Shown piece by piece: positions 8,461 to 17,438 of a stretch of 17,504 bases of DNA. The stretch's first letter is position 1. Every line of letters starts with the position of its first letter. Location of the stretch: contig JANBPT010000975.1 of the NCBI GenBank assembly GCA_027575765.1, forward strand, positions 1 through 17,504, written 5' to 3'. The notes under the pieces were generated by a model. It had not been told where the DNA came from. It made no database searches and saw only the letters and a program-made list of their open reading frames with translations. Position numbers and translations under genes: made by a program. The stretch is from Tieghemiomyces parasiticus (lineage: Eukaryota > Kickxellomycota > Dimargaritomycetes > Dimargaritales > Dimargaritaceae).

Positions 8461-11400
8461 ATGGCTCCCCATGACGTTCCCGAATGGACCCCAAAGCAAT
8501 CGGACAACATGCAACGGCAGTTGACGCCGTATACGGCACCCTCAGGCGCTGGCGGGACTCATTCCGAGGACCTGCCCCCGATCCTCTCCCTGGCCGACCG
8601 CTCCCCTGCACTCCTAGGCCTACTCCCTGGGACTAAGCGCCCAGCTGCTACCTTCAATACCGCTGCGGGGCCTACGGGCGTCTCATCCCCGTACAAGCGG
8701 CCTCGGACGACGCGCACGGCCACCAAGGGTGATTTTACCCCTACCCGGCTTTCCCTAGGCCTCTCCCCCATGCCTTTGTCGTCCGTCAGTGCGTCGCAAC
8801 AGCCCAGCGTGCGGACCAGCCGAGCCGGGTCGCCAGGCTGGTCGCTGGTGAGCAATTCACCCACCGGAACGCGCACACCAACCACTCAGTCGCCCCGCCT
8901 GTATTCTACGCCACCTATAAAGCATGTCGTCTCCCCGTGGACGACTGGTCGGGCCCCGCACTTTGATATACAGAAGGCTCGGGATCGGTTCCCAACGCAG
9001 GATTTTGCTGCTTGGGCCAAGGGGCTGCGCGAACAGGCAACTCAGGTCATGCTGCCGGCCAAGCAGAGGGTACCGTCACCCTCGAAACCATCGTCAAGTA
9101 CACCTGCTTCCGTCACTTCATCGCGGAGACCCGAACCTGCCCCATTCCAGCCCGTCCCGACGGCACCTGCCCAACCTACGACACCATCGCCAGCCGGGAC
9201 CCGGTCCCCAACCGCGACACTGCCGTCTATCCAGCCGGTGGACACTGCTACCAGCGTCAGCACCAGCCCCTCGCCACCACGGCTGACCGCCCCGGCCGCC
9301 GATGATGTGATTTGTTTAGACAGCGATTCGGAGCAAGACGGGTCTAGCTACGAGGAAGACGAATACGTAGAATATCACGGCAGCGATAGACAGGAGTCTG
9401 AGGGCGGGTCTGAGGCCGGGCTACGTGATGACCGACACCGATCAGTTGAGCCGGCCGCTACTGAGATGCCGCACGAAGGGTTTTCCGATAGCGACTATTC
9501 GAGCCCTGGGCCTCATGATGACGATAGCGAGCCTGAATCGGGTGACGAGGCCGCCAGCCTGCATAGTTACGACTACGTCAGCCAGGACGGGGACGAACCC
9601 TCCTCAGAACGCCCCATGTCGCACGATGACCCGACGGCTAGTCTCCCTTGGCAGCCACCCCACCCTGAGTTCCGTACCGACGAGGAATCCGCCCGTGCCA
9701 CCGATATAGAAGTCATATCGCTCGCCAGCAGCGACACCGAGGACGGCAAGGACGTCTCTTCCCCTTTGTACAGCGACCGCACGGAGTCTGACCGTGACCG
9801 GGATGACATTTCGACTCCAGACCACTCGGCCACGGACGACGGGGGTGCTGGTCACCTGCTAGCCTCGCTAATAACGACCAGCACCCAGGAAGACCTGGAG
9901 AGGTCATCTTCGGAGGATAGCGACGTCACAGATGAGGAGGGTCCCGACTCGAGCTCCGATCAGGAGATGGAGGGCTCACCGCCACGCTCGCATCGACACT
10001 CGTCCGGCAGTAATTCGGACGCCGGGGCGTATTTACTTGACCCCTTGGACAGCAGCGTGACTACCGATGTCGTCGTCGAGTACGCGGCCGCCTCGTTTAT
10101 TGACACTGACCCACTCCCATTGGAAACCGGCTCCGTATCACCAGCGTCGTCTAAAGTCTCCCTGGCTTCATCTGAGGGGAACGCACAGAAAGCCGGGCAT
10201 AGCGAGACCAGCGAGGAAATCGGTGGGTCGAGGCCCTACGATGGCAACGGGTCGGAAGTAGGGTTGGATCGGATCGACCGGTCGGTATCCCCTGTCAGCC
10301 CGACGGACGAGCCTGCGCAGACTACGGCTGGAATAATCGCCGGGACCACACGACCGACATCACCGTCCTGGGTCCCCCCCACACCAACGGGCTTTGGTTG
10401 GGGCTGGGGCTCGGCCGCCACCGACGCCTGGGCCAAGGAGGTGAGTACATTCTATGATACGCCAATCGCCCACCATCCATCGGACACTAGTGATCACGGC
10501 GAGGCCACCGACGCCGCCAGGGTGGTCGATCCCGTCGCTGCCGACGCGTCAATGTCACCGCTGGCTGACGATAAGTCTCCGGTTGCACCCGTTTCGGTAA
10601 AGAGCTCGTCAATGACCCACCCTAGTTCAATCCACAGGCCAGGAGTCGACATTCCTGTCCTGACGGTCGAATCCGCCCAGGACTCTGAGCCTGCGCCACC
10701 GGAATCCCTTACTACCCCCCGAGCACTCCGTTCCCGGCGGAATTCCATTGAGTCGCTCGCGTCCAACTCCTCCCAACTCTCCTGCCAATGTGCATGGTCG
10801 CCTGGCCACCAGCCGTCGCCGCATACCACGTCACCCTACTTTCTCCGGTCACGCTGCCCTTCTAAACACTGCGTCCGGCGATCGGACGCCTCCCCGGACG
10901 CAGCCGGACCGACCGGGGAGCTGGTACCCCTCGCCTCGCCACGGTCCACGGCGCAAGTTGAGGTATCGAAAAGCCTGTTTGAGAGCCCCGGTAAAAACTT
11001 GGCGTTGCGTCGACGTCGTCGGTCTGTCGGTCCTGAAACGCTACTTCCCGCCAATGCTATGGTTTCAGGGGCTCCTACAGCCGCCTCTGCCGTGGAGGGC
11101 AGCCCGGATGTGGAGGCCACCCCCGTCGTGCCGTTTCCAAGTCTCACCCCCACCGCCTTACCCCGGGGTAAGCGGCCCGCCGACCCCCTACCATTGGCTC
11201 AGTCTGCCGCCCGACCTCACCCACGCCGCCACCGAGCCTCCCTAGCCGACCCGTCGGACAGACCGGCTCTACCCCACCCGCGGCGGCGTCGCACCCTCGA
11301 CTCCGTGATACCATCATCCGCCACTGGTCCCTCCCAGCTGGCTCCACTCTCGCCGCCGATCACATACACCTTGCGTAACCGCCAGGTCCCAGCGACACCA

Positions 11401-11577
11401 TCACCCTCCAACCACCCTCCGCCGCAGTCTTCCCCAAATAAGGCGGATGGGGCTCCAGCGCGGCCGCCGCGGTCGAAACGGAAACTCTCCTTTGACGAGC
11501 CGCCCATGCCGACCCAATCAGACACAGACGAGACTGACACCATCGCATCGCGGCTTCGCAAGCGACCCGCCCCGTAG
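8461..11577 (+). CDS. Large disordered, probably nuclear protein with SUMO-interacting motifs (1038 aa, intronless)
   Basis: An open frame enters from upstream, but 8461 is its first in-frame ATG (CCCATGGCT), giving 1038 aa. The protein is rich in Ser, Pro, Thr, Asp and Glu and has no recognisable folded domain. Visible layout: an N-terminal third with a KRPR basic patch near residue 80 and many S/T-P sites; an acidic Ser/Asp centre (about 280-560); a C-terminal third (about 750-1038) of short Arg clusters. SUMO-interacting motifs, a hydrophobic core followed by acidic and Ser residues, occur at V283-L286 (VICLDSDSE) and V418-L421 (VISLASSDTED), and a weaker one at V733-V736 (VLTVESAQDSE). 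About 45 S/T-P dipeptides and several basophilic sites (RRNS, RRRS, RHRAS, RRRRT, KRKLS) suggest heavy phosphoregulation, and RKLSF fits a cyclin-docking RxL motif. Two small hydrophobic islands contain AWAK (W185 and W657). I do not recognise the gene; a nuclear, SUMO-linked chromatin or cell-cycle role is inference. Confidence 0.85.
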   Translation: MAPHDVPEWTPKQSDNMQRQLTPYTAPSGAGGTHSEDLPPILSLADRSPALLGLLPGTKRPAATFNTAAGPTGVSSPYKRPRTTRTATKGDFTPTRLSLGLSPMPLSSVSASQQPSVRTSRAGSPGWSLVSNSPTGTRTPTTQSPRLYSTPPIKHVVSPWTTGRAPHFDIQKARDRFPTQDFAAWAKGLREQATQVMLPAKQRVPSPSKPSSSTPASVTSSRRPEPAPFQPVPTAPAQPTTPSPAGTRSPTATLPSIQPVDTATSVSTSPSPPRLTAPAADDVICLDSDSEQDGSSYEEDEYVEYHGSDRQESEGGSEAGLRDDRHRSVEPAATEMPHEGFSDSDYSSPGPHDDDSEPESGDEAASLHSYDYVSQDGDEPSSERPMSHDDPTASLPWQPPHPEFRTDEESARATDIEVISLASSDTEDGKDVSSPLYSDRTESDRDRDDISTPDHSATDDGGAGHLLASLITTSTQEDLERSSSEDSDVTDEEGPDSSSDQEMEGSPPRSHRHSSGSNSDAGAYLLDPLDSSVTTDVVVEYAAASFIDTDPLPLETGSVSPASSKVSLASSEGNAQKAGHSETSEEIGGSRPYDGNGSEVGLDRIDRSVSPVSPTDEPAQTTAGIIAGTTRPTSPSWVPPTPTGFGWGWGSAATDAWAKEVSTFYDTPIAHHPSDTSDHGEATDAARVVDPVAADASMSPLADDKSPVAPVSVKSSSMTHPSSIHRPGVDIPVLTVESAQDSEPAPPESLTTPRALRSRRNSIESLASNSSQLSCQCAWSPGHQPSPHTTSPYFLRSRCPSKHCVRRSDASPDAAGPTGELVPLASPRSTAQVEVSKSLFESPGKNLALRRRRRSVGPETLLPANAMVSGAPTAASAVEGSPDVEATPVVPFPSLTPTALPRGKRPADPLPLAQSAARPHPRRHRASLADPSDRPALPHPRRRRTLDSVIPSSATGPSQLAPLSPPITYTLRNRQVPATPSPSNHPPPQSSPNKADGAPARPPRSKRKLSFDEPPMPTQSDTDETDTIASRLRKRPAP

Positions 11578-11709
11578 TGTGTAAGATTATTTTTATTAGA
11601 GGGGGGTTTCAGCCACCCGTAGATAAATGGGAGGGCATGCGCCTTTTGTGTAATCTCAAGGGGGCTGTACAGGGCAGCTAAAAATAATAGCAATACTATA
11701 ATGTGGCGG
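11578..11709. other. 3' flank of the large disordered-protein gene
   Basis: AT-rich sequence with GATTATTTTTATTAG just after the stop codon and no exact AATAAA. It probably contains the 3' UTR and cleavage site of the 8461 gene. No other feature is seen. Confidence 0.4.
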
Positions 11710-11970
11710 TGGCGGGGAGGGCCCCACCATCTCCTCACCCGCAGGGCTCATCGGACACACGATGCCTCGGTAGCACAAGGAGGATCAACCCACACACACC
11801 CATGCATGAGGATAGAGGGGGCAGTCGCCCTCGACCACATCTTTTCCCACTTTGCTCGCCCATACGGACCCATTACCGTCCTTATCATCTACCGGGTCGA
11901 GACCCATCTTCTTGTTTGCACACTCCCTCATATTCAGCTTCCTCGCATCATATCCACGTACTAAACGAAC
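11710..11970. repeat. Dispersed imperfect repeat, copy B
   Basis: Partner of the segment at 6228-6480, in the same orientation. Core 11804-11915 aligns without gaps to 6316-6427, with the same ordered blocks starting with GCATGAGGATAG and ending with TTCTTGT. The hairpin is kept: GGGGC-AGTC-GCCCT (11818-11831), with the A-U pair of copy A replaced by G-C at the fourth position and A-U by G-U at the first. It lies about 0.9 kb upstream of the secreted-peptide gene at 12702. There is no target-site duplication or coding content to assign it to a known element class. Open frames over it on both strands are not credible genes. Confidence 0.6.
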
Positions 11971-12529
11971 CCCCGTATTTAACACCATAATAGGGGGAGG
12001 CGTGGCGGTTAGTTTTGATACATTGTGGCACAAGTAGCGCGGCGACACACCGATTAGTTGCATTGCTGGGGTTGTACGCAGGTTCATCCTTTGTGGAGTC
12101 GATTTCGGCAGCCACCAGCTGCCACCAACTGCCAGTACCCTTTCCCTTGTCTTTCTCTCCCCCCTGCTCCTCACCTTACCACCCACTCCCCATCGGTACA
12201 GGCACCTCTGGACACCCGCATCTCCAAACTTGGCCAGCGTGACAGAGGTTTTCAATGAAGGCCGCATGAACAGGCCGTAATTTTTTATAATAATAATATT
12301 AACCCTGTCCTTGGTTCGAGTAAGTATGGTCGATTGACTCTACGACGTGCAATGCATATTGGTTACCGCTTCAGACCGTCGTAGTGCGTCAGAAGAGGGT
12401 TTGAGGGTGATGGCATTCTATAGGTGCATTTCGCCTGTAGCCAAGGTCTACGATTAATGGTAGCGAGAGGCAGCATGCCTTGTCCTACCCTCCCTCACCC
12501 CTTACCCTAACCAGGTCAATTCTGCCCGA
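11971..12529. other. Spacer between repeat copy B and the 12702 promoter
   Basis: No gene is supported. It contains a short CCACC-A/G-CTG-type imperfect tandem around 12109-12140, a pyrimidine-rich tract at 12140-12190 and an AT-only patch near 12280-12300. A GGTTCGAG at 12312 resembles part of a tRNA B box but has no matching A box or cloverleaf around it. Confidence 0.4.
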
Positions 12530-12537
12530 TATAAAAA
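12530..12537 (+). promoter_or_regulatory. TATA box TATAAAAA of the 12702 gene
   Basis: TATAAAAA, followed by GGG, lies 172 bp upstream of ATG 12702, after a CCCT-rich stretch and before a C/T-rich leader that is a typical fungal transcription start region. It is the best core promoter match in the window and resembles in position and sequence the box ahead of the 7115 gene. Confidence 0.5.
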
Positions 12538-12701
12538 GGGCGATGCCTGCCGGGACTCCTTTCCTCTGCATCCCTATCTTCCACCTGAGCCCGACGAGAC
12601 GCTTCCCCCTTGATCCTGGTTTGGCCCGTCGCCCCTACTATCCTGCTCGATCATCACCCTTGTCAAAGCTCTCGTGCCCTTGTTGCCTTCTTCCACTCAA
12701 G

Positions 12702-13223
12702 ATGCGCCTCATCCTTGTTGCCGCCGTTCTGGCCTTGGCCAACGTCCCTTTTGCCTTGGCCGCCAGATATCATCCTAAGCCGAGTGGTCGGGGCGGTGCC
12801 GGGAATCAGCCGGTTGTATTTGCTAATGCGGATATTATCATTAGGGGATGTATTATCAGCGGGCAGTGGAGAAGCAATAATTGTCGAGTCACATGTGAGA
12901 ATCTTATGGACAGGATGGTCGATCAACTCGGTGAAGACCTGCCTAATGGTAAGTAAGCACTACGCCCTGATGGCACTCCATTGACGGCAATCTATCATGC
13001 CTAGTGGATACCATGCCGTAACGCTCGATATTGGCAAAGGTGACACCCGTGGCATCTCCGACTTGTCCGATACGCGGTGTCCTCTCCCAGTACACCAACG
13101 GCCGTTAAGCAGCCACTGAACCTCCCCACTAAACGGCTTGCTTGTACTGCCCCTTTGCTATCTATTCCCTACATCATAGGCATGACGATTAATGATTACA
13201 TGGATTCTGTTAACTGGCCTTAG
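12702..13223 (+). CDS. Small secreted peptide of unknown function (96 aa, two exons)
   Basis: Exon 1 is 12702-12948 and exon 2 is 13180-13223, separated by a 231-bp intron with donor GTAAGT and acceptor CATAG. A strong signal peptide spans residues 1-20 or 21 (MRLILVAAVLALA... ending ALA-A). The mature part is about 75 residues: a Gly/Pro-rich start, then three cysteines (C50, C61, C65), then an amphipathic stretch ENLMDRMVDQLGED. The short second exon adds MTINDYMDSVNWP and a TAG stop. Read without splicing, the frame would end two codons past the donor. The splice model is preferred because the donor is consensus and the added tail keeps the same composition, but the acceptor is a choice; an alternative at 13006 would add only five residues. 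Upstream in-frame Met codons exist from 12543, but ATG 12702 starts exactly at the signal peptide and fits the TATA spacing. The odd cysteine count suggests dimer formation or an unpaired thiol. No family is recognised. Confidence 0.65.
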
Positions 13224-14106
13224 TAACCAGGGACGGCCCCGTCGCCCTCCCCCCCCAGCGAGTCGTGCAGAAAATTAGTTCACGGTGCACCCGACTGTAA
13301 CCTTTCCGTCAACCTACACTCGGATAGGTTCCCGATTCATAAACATTCGTCCGACCCAACCGCGCAGGAAGAAGTCACGACGGGCTGCCCCCCCCCACCA
13401 GTGGATTAAACCCATACTCTTCGCTACCTCTCTCTTTGTTTGCTCCTTATAGCCAACCTTCCCCACCACGCACCGGTCTGGCCCAAATAAATCGCTGTTT
13501 TGCCTTGCATATATCCCTCGGACCCTGTGGGGCTCTAGACTCTACTCGGCCGCTTCGGTTACACCTCGACTTGTTGGGCTCCGACGCATGCCCTAGAGTC
13601 CTTGCTGCGACGGTAGCCAGAGACTACATACCGCGGCGCCTGGCCCCCACCCCCTTCTTTGTTCTATACCTGCTTCCCTTGATATGTGGAGCCTTTGCGA
13701 AATAAAAGCCGCCTCGGCTGCTCCCGCTGCAAAAGTACCAAACAACTTGCTGACCACAACTGCGGCTTAATTGGCGGCGTTTGGCAACTTCACAATGGCC
13801 TCGCAGATTTGTACTCCTTGAATGGGAAAACAGGGCGGAGTTCGAAAGTCCCGTCTGTCATGTGGACTGGCATGTGCGGCCTGCGGGTAGCCTAAACTGG
13901 ACTTGCTGTTTGTGGGCGACCCACGTTTGGGCCGACCCAGCGCTTCCCACTGCTACGATTTTGACGCCCTTGCTTGTCATTTGCTGGCCCTTCTGGCTGC
14001 CCACCCTTTCCGTTGTTGACCGCAATTAGCCATCTTCTCTCAACTCTCCCACCAGCTCCCCTCTCTCTACCCCTCTAAGTATCCTCCGAAGCTACTTCTA
14101 TCGGGC
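13224..14106. other. Spacer upstream of ORC1; no BAH-domain exon found
   Basis: No gene is assigned. Two long frames are open without an ATG (13436-13705 and 13781-14029), and a third (13686-13895) contains a CSRCKSTK stretch, but none continues into a known domain. AATAAA occurs at 13485-13490 and around 13701, the first being a candidate end signal for the 12702 gene. The last 60 bp before 14107 are pyrimidine-rich and open in the ORC1 frame back to a possible acceptor CACCAG at 14055, so a further upstream ORC1 exon cannot be excluded. Confidence 0.4.
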
Positions 14107-16462
14107 ATGGTCGACCACAAGCAGGCCCTGCAACAGGCCCGCGAGAATCTCCACGTGTCCGCCGTACCAGACAGTCTCCCCGGCCGCGAGAGTGAATTCC
14201 AAGAGATCCTAGGGCATTTGGAAACGGCCCTACGTGATGCGACCGGTACCTGTATCTGTACGTTCCGTTCGTCCGCAAAGTCCAGCAAGTTAACCGTGTG
14301 TGCGTGTGGGGGGGGGACCAACGTTTGCGGATTGTCCTAAGGCGCGACCTTTGAGATTGCTAACCCGTCTCTAGCTACCAACCCCTGGTCATCGTTCTTC
14401 ATCACCCGTATCAGATATTTCGGGGGTTCCCGGTACGGGCAAAACGGCCACCGTCCGCGAGATTATCCGCCACTTGAGCCAGCAGGCTACTGCCCACGTA
14501 AGTGTCGAGGCCTACGTCATCCATTATTGCTTAGCCTTGGTACCTGCGCGACCCGACCCCAGTTGAACACGCATGTCGAATATAACGAACTGGTTTATTA
14601 ACCCCATATTGTTGCGTCTCTTGGTTGGTTTATCATCCGCCACCTTAGCGCGGTCCGGCCTTTCGGTTTGTTGAGATCAACGGTATGAAGTTGACTGAGC
14701 CCGCTCAGGCCTATTCGATCCTATACCAGTTCCTCAGCGGTGATAAAGTAACTCCTAAACATGCCGCAGACCTTCTGGAACAGCGTTTCCGGGATCCAAA
14801 CGACGACCCCCAACCCTGGTAAGCAGTTTGAGGTGACAGCACGGGAATATTACCCCTCCAGGCTATCAAGGCAGTAACCGTCTTTAGTAAGGGATACTTA
14901 GCCATCCATTCTCTTCTTATTTTTGTTGCCGCCACCCGGCCCCACTACTTTCTTCGTCTGCACCTTTCTCCCCAGTGTCGTCCTCATGGACGAACTCGAT
15001 TTACTCGTCACGCGCAAACAGACCATCATGTACAATTTTTTCGAATGGCCCAATCGGGCCCACTCCCGGCTGATCGTGGTGGCTATCGCCAACACCATGG
15101 ACCTGCCAGAGCGGGTACTCACCAACAAGGTATCCAGTCGACTGGGTAAGACCATAGGAGCCCGGGCCGCTGCCGTGGCTGTTTCTAAGGAGTATCACCT
15201 CCCCTCCCTGTCTCATTAATAGCGCGGCCGGTCCTGGTTGTCAGCGTTTGTCGTGACGATTTTCCGGATAGCCAGCCGGCATCACCACCTTTTCTCTACT
15301 AAGCGCCCGTGTCCCTTCAATTAACCTTGTTCACACCACACCGGTTATCCCCCATACCCCAGGTCTGACCCGCATCAATTTCCAGCCCTACACCCATCAG
15401 CAGCTCTATAGTATTGTAGCATCCCGTCTCCGAGGCCTTGCGGCCTTCGACAGCGACGCCATCGAACTCTGTGCCCGTAAAGTGAGCTCCGTCTCGGGCG
15501 ACGCACGCCGAGCCCTGGACATCTGCCGGTAGGTGTGGCACAGAATCTGCGACCGCAGAAGGTCTGCTATGGACGACAGTCACCCGGCTTAGCCTATGCT
15601 TCACCCCAGCCTCTCCCTCCGCAGTCTCCCCGCTAACCCTCTATCTTCCCTTTCCCGTCCACGGTCTTCCGCCGTCCCTTTTCTTCCCATACCTTGTTCA
15701 ATTGTAGACGTGCCATCGAAGTAGTGGAGGAGCGCCAGGTTCAAGCCCTAGCGACCACAAAGGGACCGTCGGTAGACGGCCAGGTTACCATGGCAGTGAT
15801 TGACGCAGTAGTCAAGGAGATGACCTCGTCGGGAACCATCATTTTTGTCCGCAATTCATCCACTCACCAAAAACTGCTACTGGTGTCGGTGCGGAACCAG
15901 TTACAAAAAACTGGTCTCTCTGAAACAACTTTTCAAGAGGTGAGTACCCCCCACTCCCCCACCTCTCCCCCGCTCTTGTGGGGTAGCTTGTGAGACTATC
16001 TAGGGATATTAGCTCCCCCCCCCCCCTGCGCTGCACTAGCGAACGGACTTGCAGTCGTTTTTGTTCCTAATGTCTATTCACAGCGGCCCAACCTCTTACG
16101 CTTGTGACATGGCATTAGCATAAAACACGTGGCGAGACGGCTGATTTTAACCCTTACCCTCACCACACTTCCACTGTGCTCCGCATTATATATATATATA
16201 TATATACCTTCCCGCCCTTCGACTACGATTCTCGGTCGTGCAGGTCGCCCGCCACCATGTCCAGCTATGCCGACTACATAACATCGAGATGCCGACCGTG
16301 TCCACTCTGCTTGCTCTGTGTACTTCGTTGGGCGCCGCTCGCTGTCTCCTGGTGGACTCCAGCCGCTATGGGGTGCACCAGAAAATTCGCCTCAATATTT
16401 CCGACAGCGACCTAGTCGCCGCTCTCAAGCCAGATCCGTTCTTCAGAGCTTTTGTCGCGTGA
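14107..16462 (+). CDS. ORC1: ORC1, origin recognition complex subunit 1: AAA+ and winged-helix part (seven exons visible)
   Basis: Model: exons 14107-14257, 14415-14497, 14649-14818, 14976-15145, 15363-15528, 15708-15939 and 16244-16462, giving 396 aa. The six introns are 157, 151, 157, 217, 179 and 304 bp and frame is kept throughout. Orc1 is the ATPase subunit of ORC that binds origins and, with Cdc6, loads MCM helicases. The protein starts with [18 protein letters not shown], the typical entry to the Orc1 AAA+ fold. Walker A is GVPGTGKT (54-61); [10 protein letters not shown] follows; Walker B is VVLMDELD with D140 and E141; sensor 1 is N174 in [10 protein letters not shown]; sensor 2 is in SGDARRALD (R240/R241). 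The remaining 130 residues fit the winged-helix domain. The run [21 protein letters not shown] marks it as Orc1 rather than Cdc6. Most Orc1 proteins are 600-900 aa with an N-terminal BAH domain; none is recognised here, so either the N-terminus is missing from this model or the domain is absent. The last residues, [10 protein letters not shown], extend past the usual family end. Confidence 0.9.
16015..16026 (+). repeat. C12 homopolymer in ORC1 intron 6
   Basis: An uninterrupted run of 12 C lies in the last ORC1 intron. Such runs slip during replication and sequencing, so the length is uncertain. Confidence 0.85.
16187..16206 (+). repeat. (TA)10 microsatellite in ORC1 intron 6
   Basis: Ten uninterrupted TA units lie 37 bp before the final ORC1 acceptor. 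The pyrimidine-rich tract and CAG used for splicing come after it, so the repeat lies near the expected branch-point region. Confidence 0.9.
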
Positions 16463-16467
16463 ATAAA
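16462..16467 (+). terminator. AATAAA overlapping the ORC1 stop codon
   Basis: The stop TGA (16460-16462) and AATAAA share one base, reading TGAATAAA. If used for 3' processing it would give a very short 3' UTR. AT-rich sequence follows immediately. Confidence 0.35.
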
Positions 16468-16802
16468 CAACGATTCGTTGAATTGCGCGAGAGAGTCTGG
16501 GATACTATGCCCCGGTAGATGAGATGCTATTAACCAGGTTGCACCCACCAACAACAGACTCAGCATCAATATAGTGGCTGCAAACCAACAAATTATAGGA
16601 CAGCAAACCTAAAACAAAATATTTCACAGACTGCCCACTAATCAAACGAAGAGTGTACAAGAAATGCAAATGCAAAAGAAACAAGAAAATATAGATAATA
16701 CAGAACGGGTTACGGATCAGGAATCATCTACTAAATTTATATTATATAGTGTATATTAGACAAAAATTGCCTGTGGTGCTAGGCCCTGGACGGGGTTGTT
16801 TG

Positions 16803-16836
16803 GTTAGGCCGTACGTGACGACGGTCTAGGCCTAAC
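16803..16836. repeat. Inverted repeat GTTAGGCC / GGCCTAAC
   Basis: Perfect 8-bp arms (16803-16810 and 16829-16836) around an 18-bp loop that itself contains a CGT-GACG-ACG mini-stem. Confidence 0.6.
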
Positions 16837-16968
16837 GGCAGGAGGAACGGCGTTGTTTACGTTAATGGGTAAAAAGTAAATAGTATGGGATTGGGCTTGT
16901 TGACGATAAGGGATAAAATAAAGTTTTACTAAGACAACTCAAAAAATAGAAAGATCAAAAATTAGCTG

Positions 16969-16997
16969 GCGAGCCCTTGCCTACTGCGCGGGCTCGC
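16969..16997. repeat. GC-rich hairpin, copy 1 of a related pair
   Basis: Arms GCGAGCCC (16969-16976) and GGGCTCGC (16990-16997) with a 13-nt loop containing TTGCCTACT. It is preceded by TTAGCTG and followed by TTTTATACT. The same frame of flanks and loop, with a different but self-complementary stem, recurs at 17439-17470. Confidence 0.7.
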
Positions 16998-17146
16998 TTT
17001 TATACTGGTGAGCGGGGGGAGGATCTACATCCCCCTGCATGAGGCGCATAACCTTAAAACCTAATCCTAGCTTTCCCCCCACAAAGGGCTTGCCCATTGT
17101 TTTGCTCTTGCACTATTGACGTGCCCGTCAGATGCCTTCAAGAGGA

Positions 17147-17210
17147 AAAGCGGGTGTTGGCACCACATGCCATGTAAAGCGGACCGGTATCTGGAAGCCA
17201 GTCCCGCTTT
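17147..17210. repeat. Long-range inverted repeat AAAGCGGG / CCCGCTTT with nested stem
   Basis: Perfect 8-bp arms at 17147-17154 and 17203-17210 enclose 48 bp that includes a second short hairpin TGGC-ACCACAT-GCCA (17158-17172). The nested arrangement resembles a folded RNA, but 8-bp arms this far apart can occur by chance. Confidence 0.4.
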
Positions 17211-17392
17211 CAAAAGAACCTCCGAGATGAAGTGGAGAGTTCAGGAAAATACAGTCGGACCAGGGCTGTCCAAATCTGTAACGCAAAGTTTGGTAGGTTA
17301 ACTATTGACAGAGAAAACCTCAAAACCAAAATCTAGAAACGTTACCAACAAACGAGCTTAAGGGAATATTGGTACTAGACTTTACTAACGAA

Positions 17393-17415
17393 ATAGTGCC
17401 GACGGATGGCACTAT
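17393..17415. repeat. Hairpin ATAGTGCC / GGCACTAT
   Basis: Perfect 8-bp arms around the 7-nt loop GACGGAT, 23 bp upstream of the second GC-rich hairpin. Confidence 0.6.
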
Positions 17416-17438
17416 GGGACAGGAATAGGGAATAAGCT

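Noticed and set aside
11217..11738. Minus-strand open frame over the end of the disordered-protein gene
   Set aside because: Shadow of the plus-strand gene with Arg/Gly-rich composition produced by its codon bias.
13719..13765. CSRCKSTK...C stretch reminiscent of a Zn(II)2Cys6 binuclear cluster
   Set aside because: Only three of the six required cysteines are present, the KxKC core is missing, and the frame has no ATG and soon stops.
13436..14029. Long open frames before ORC1 that might be N-terminal exons
   Set aside because: They have no ATG, no BAH-like residues and no clean splice join to 14107; kept as unassigned spacer.
15940..16243. Possible snoRNA in the longest ORC1 intron
   Set aside because: A CTGA is present but no credible box C (RTGATGA) partner or terminal stem was found.
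16613..16759. A 48-codon Gln/Asn/Lys-rich frame with ATG at 16664, possibly a retroelement fragment
   Set aside because: Short A-rich sequence yields such frames by chance; neighbouring frames look similar and no retroelement motif is visible.
17037..17044. GCATGAGG as a third copy of the A/B repeat
   Set aside because: The following blocks (CCTCGACCA, CCATACGGA) are absent at the expected spacing.
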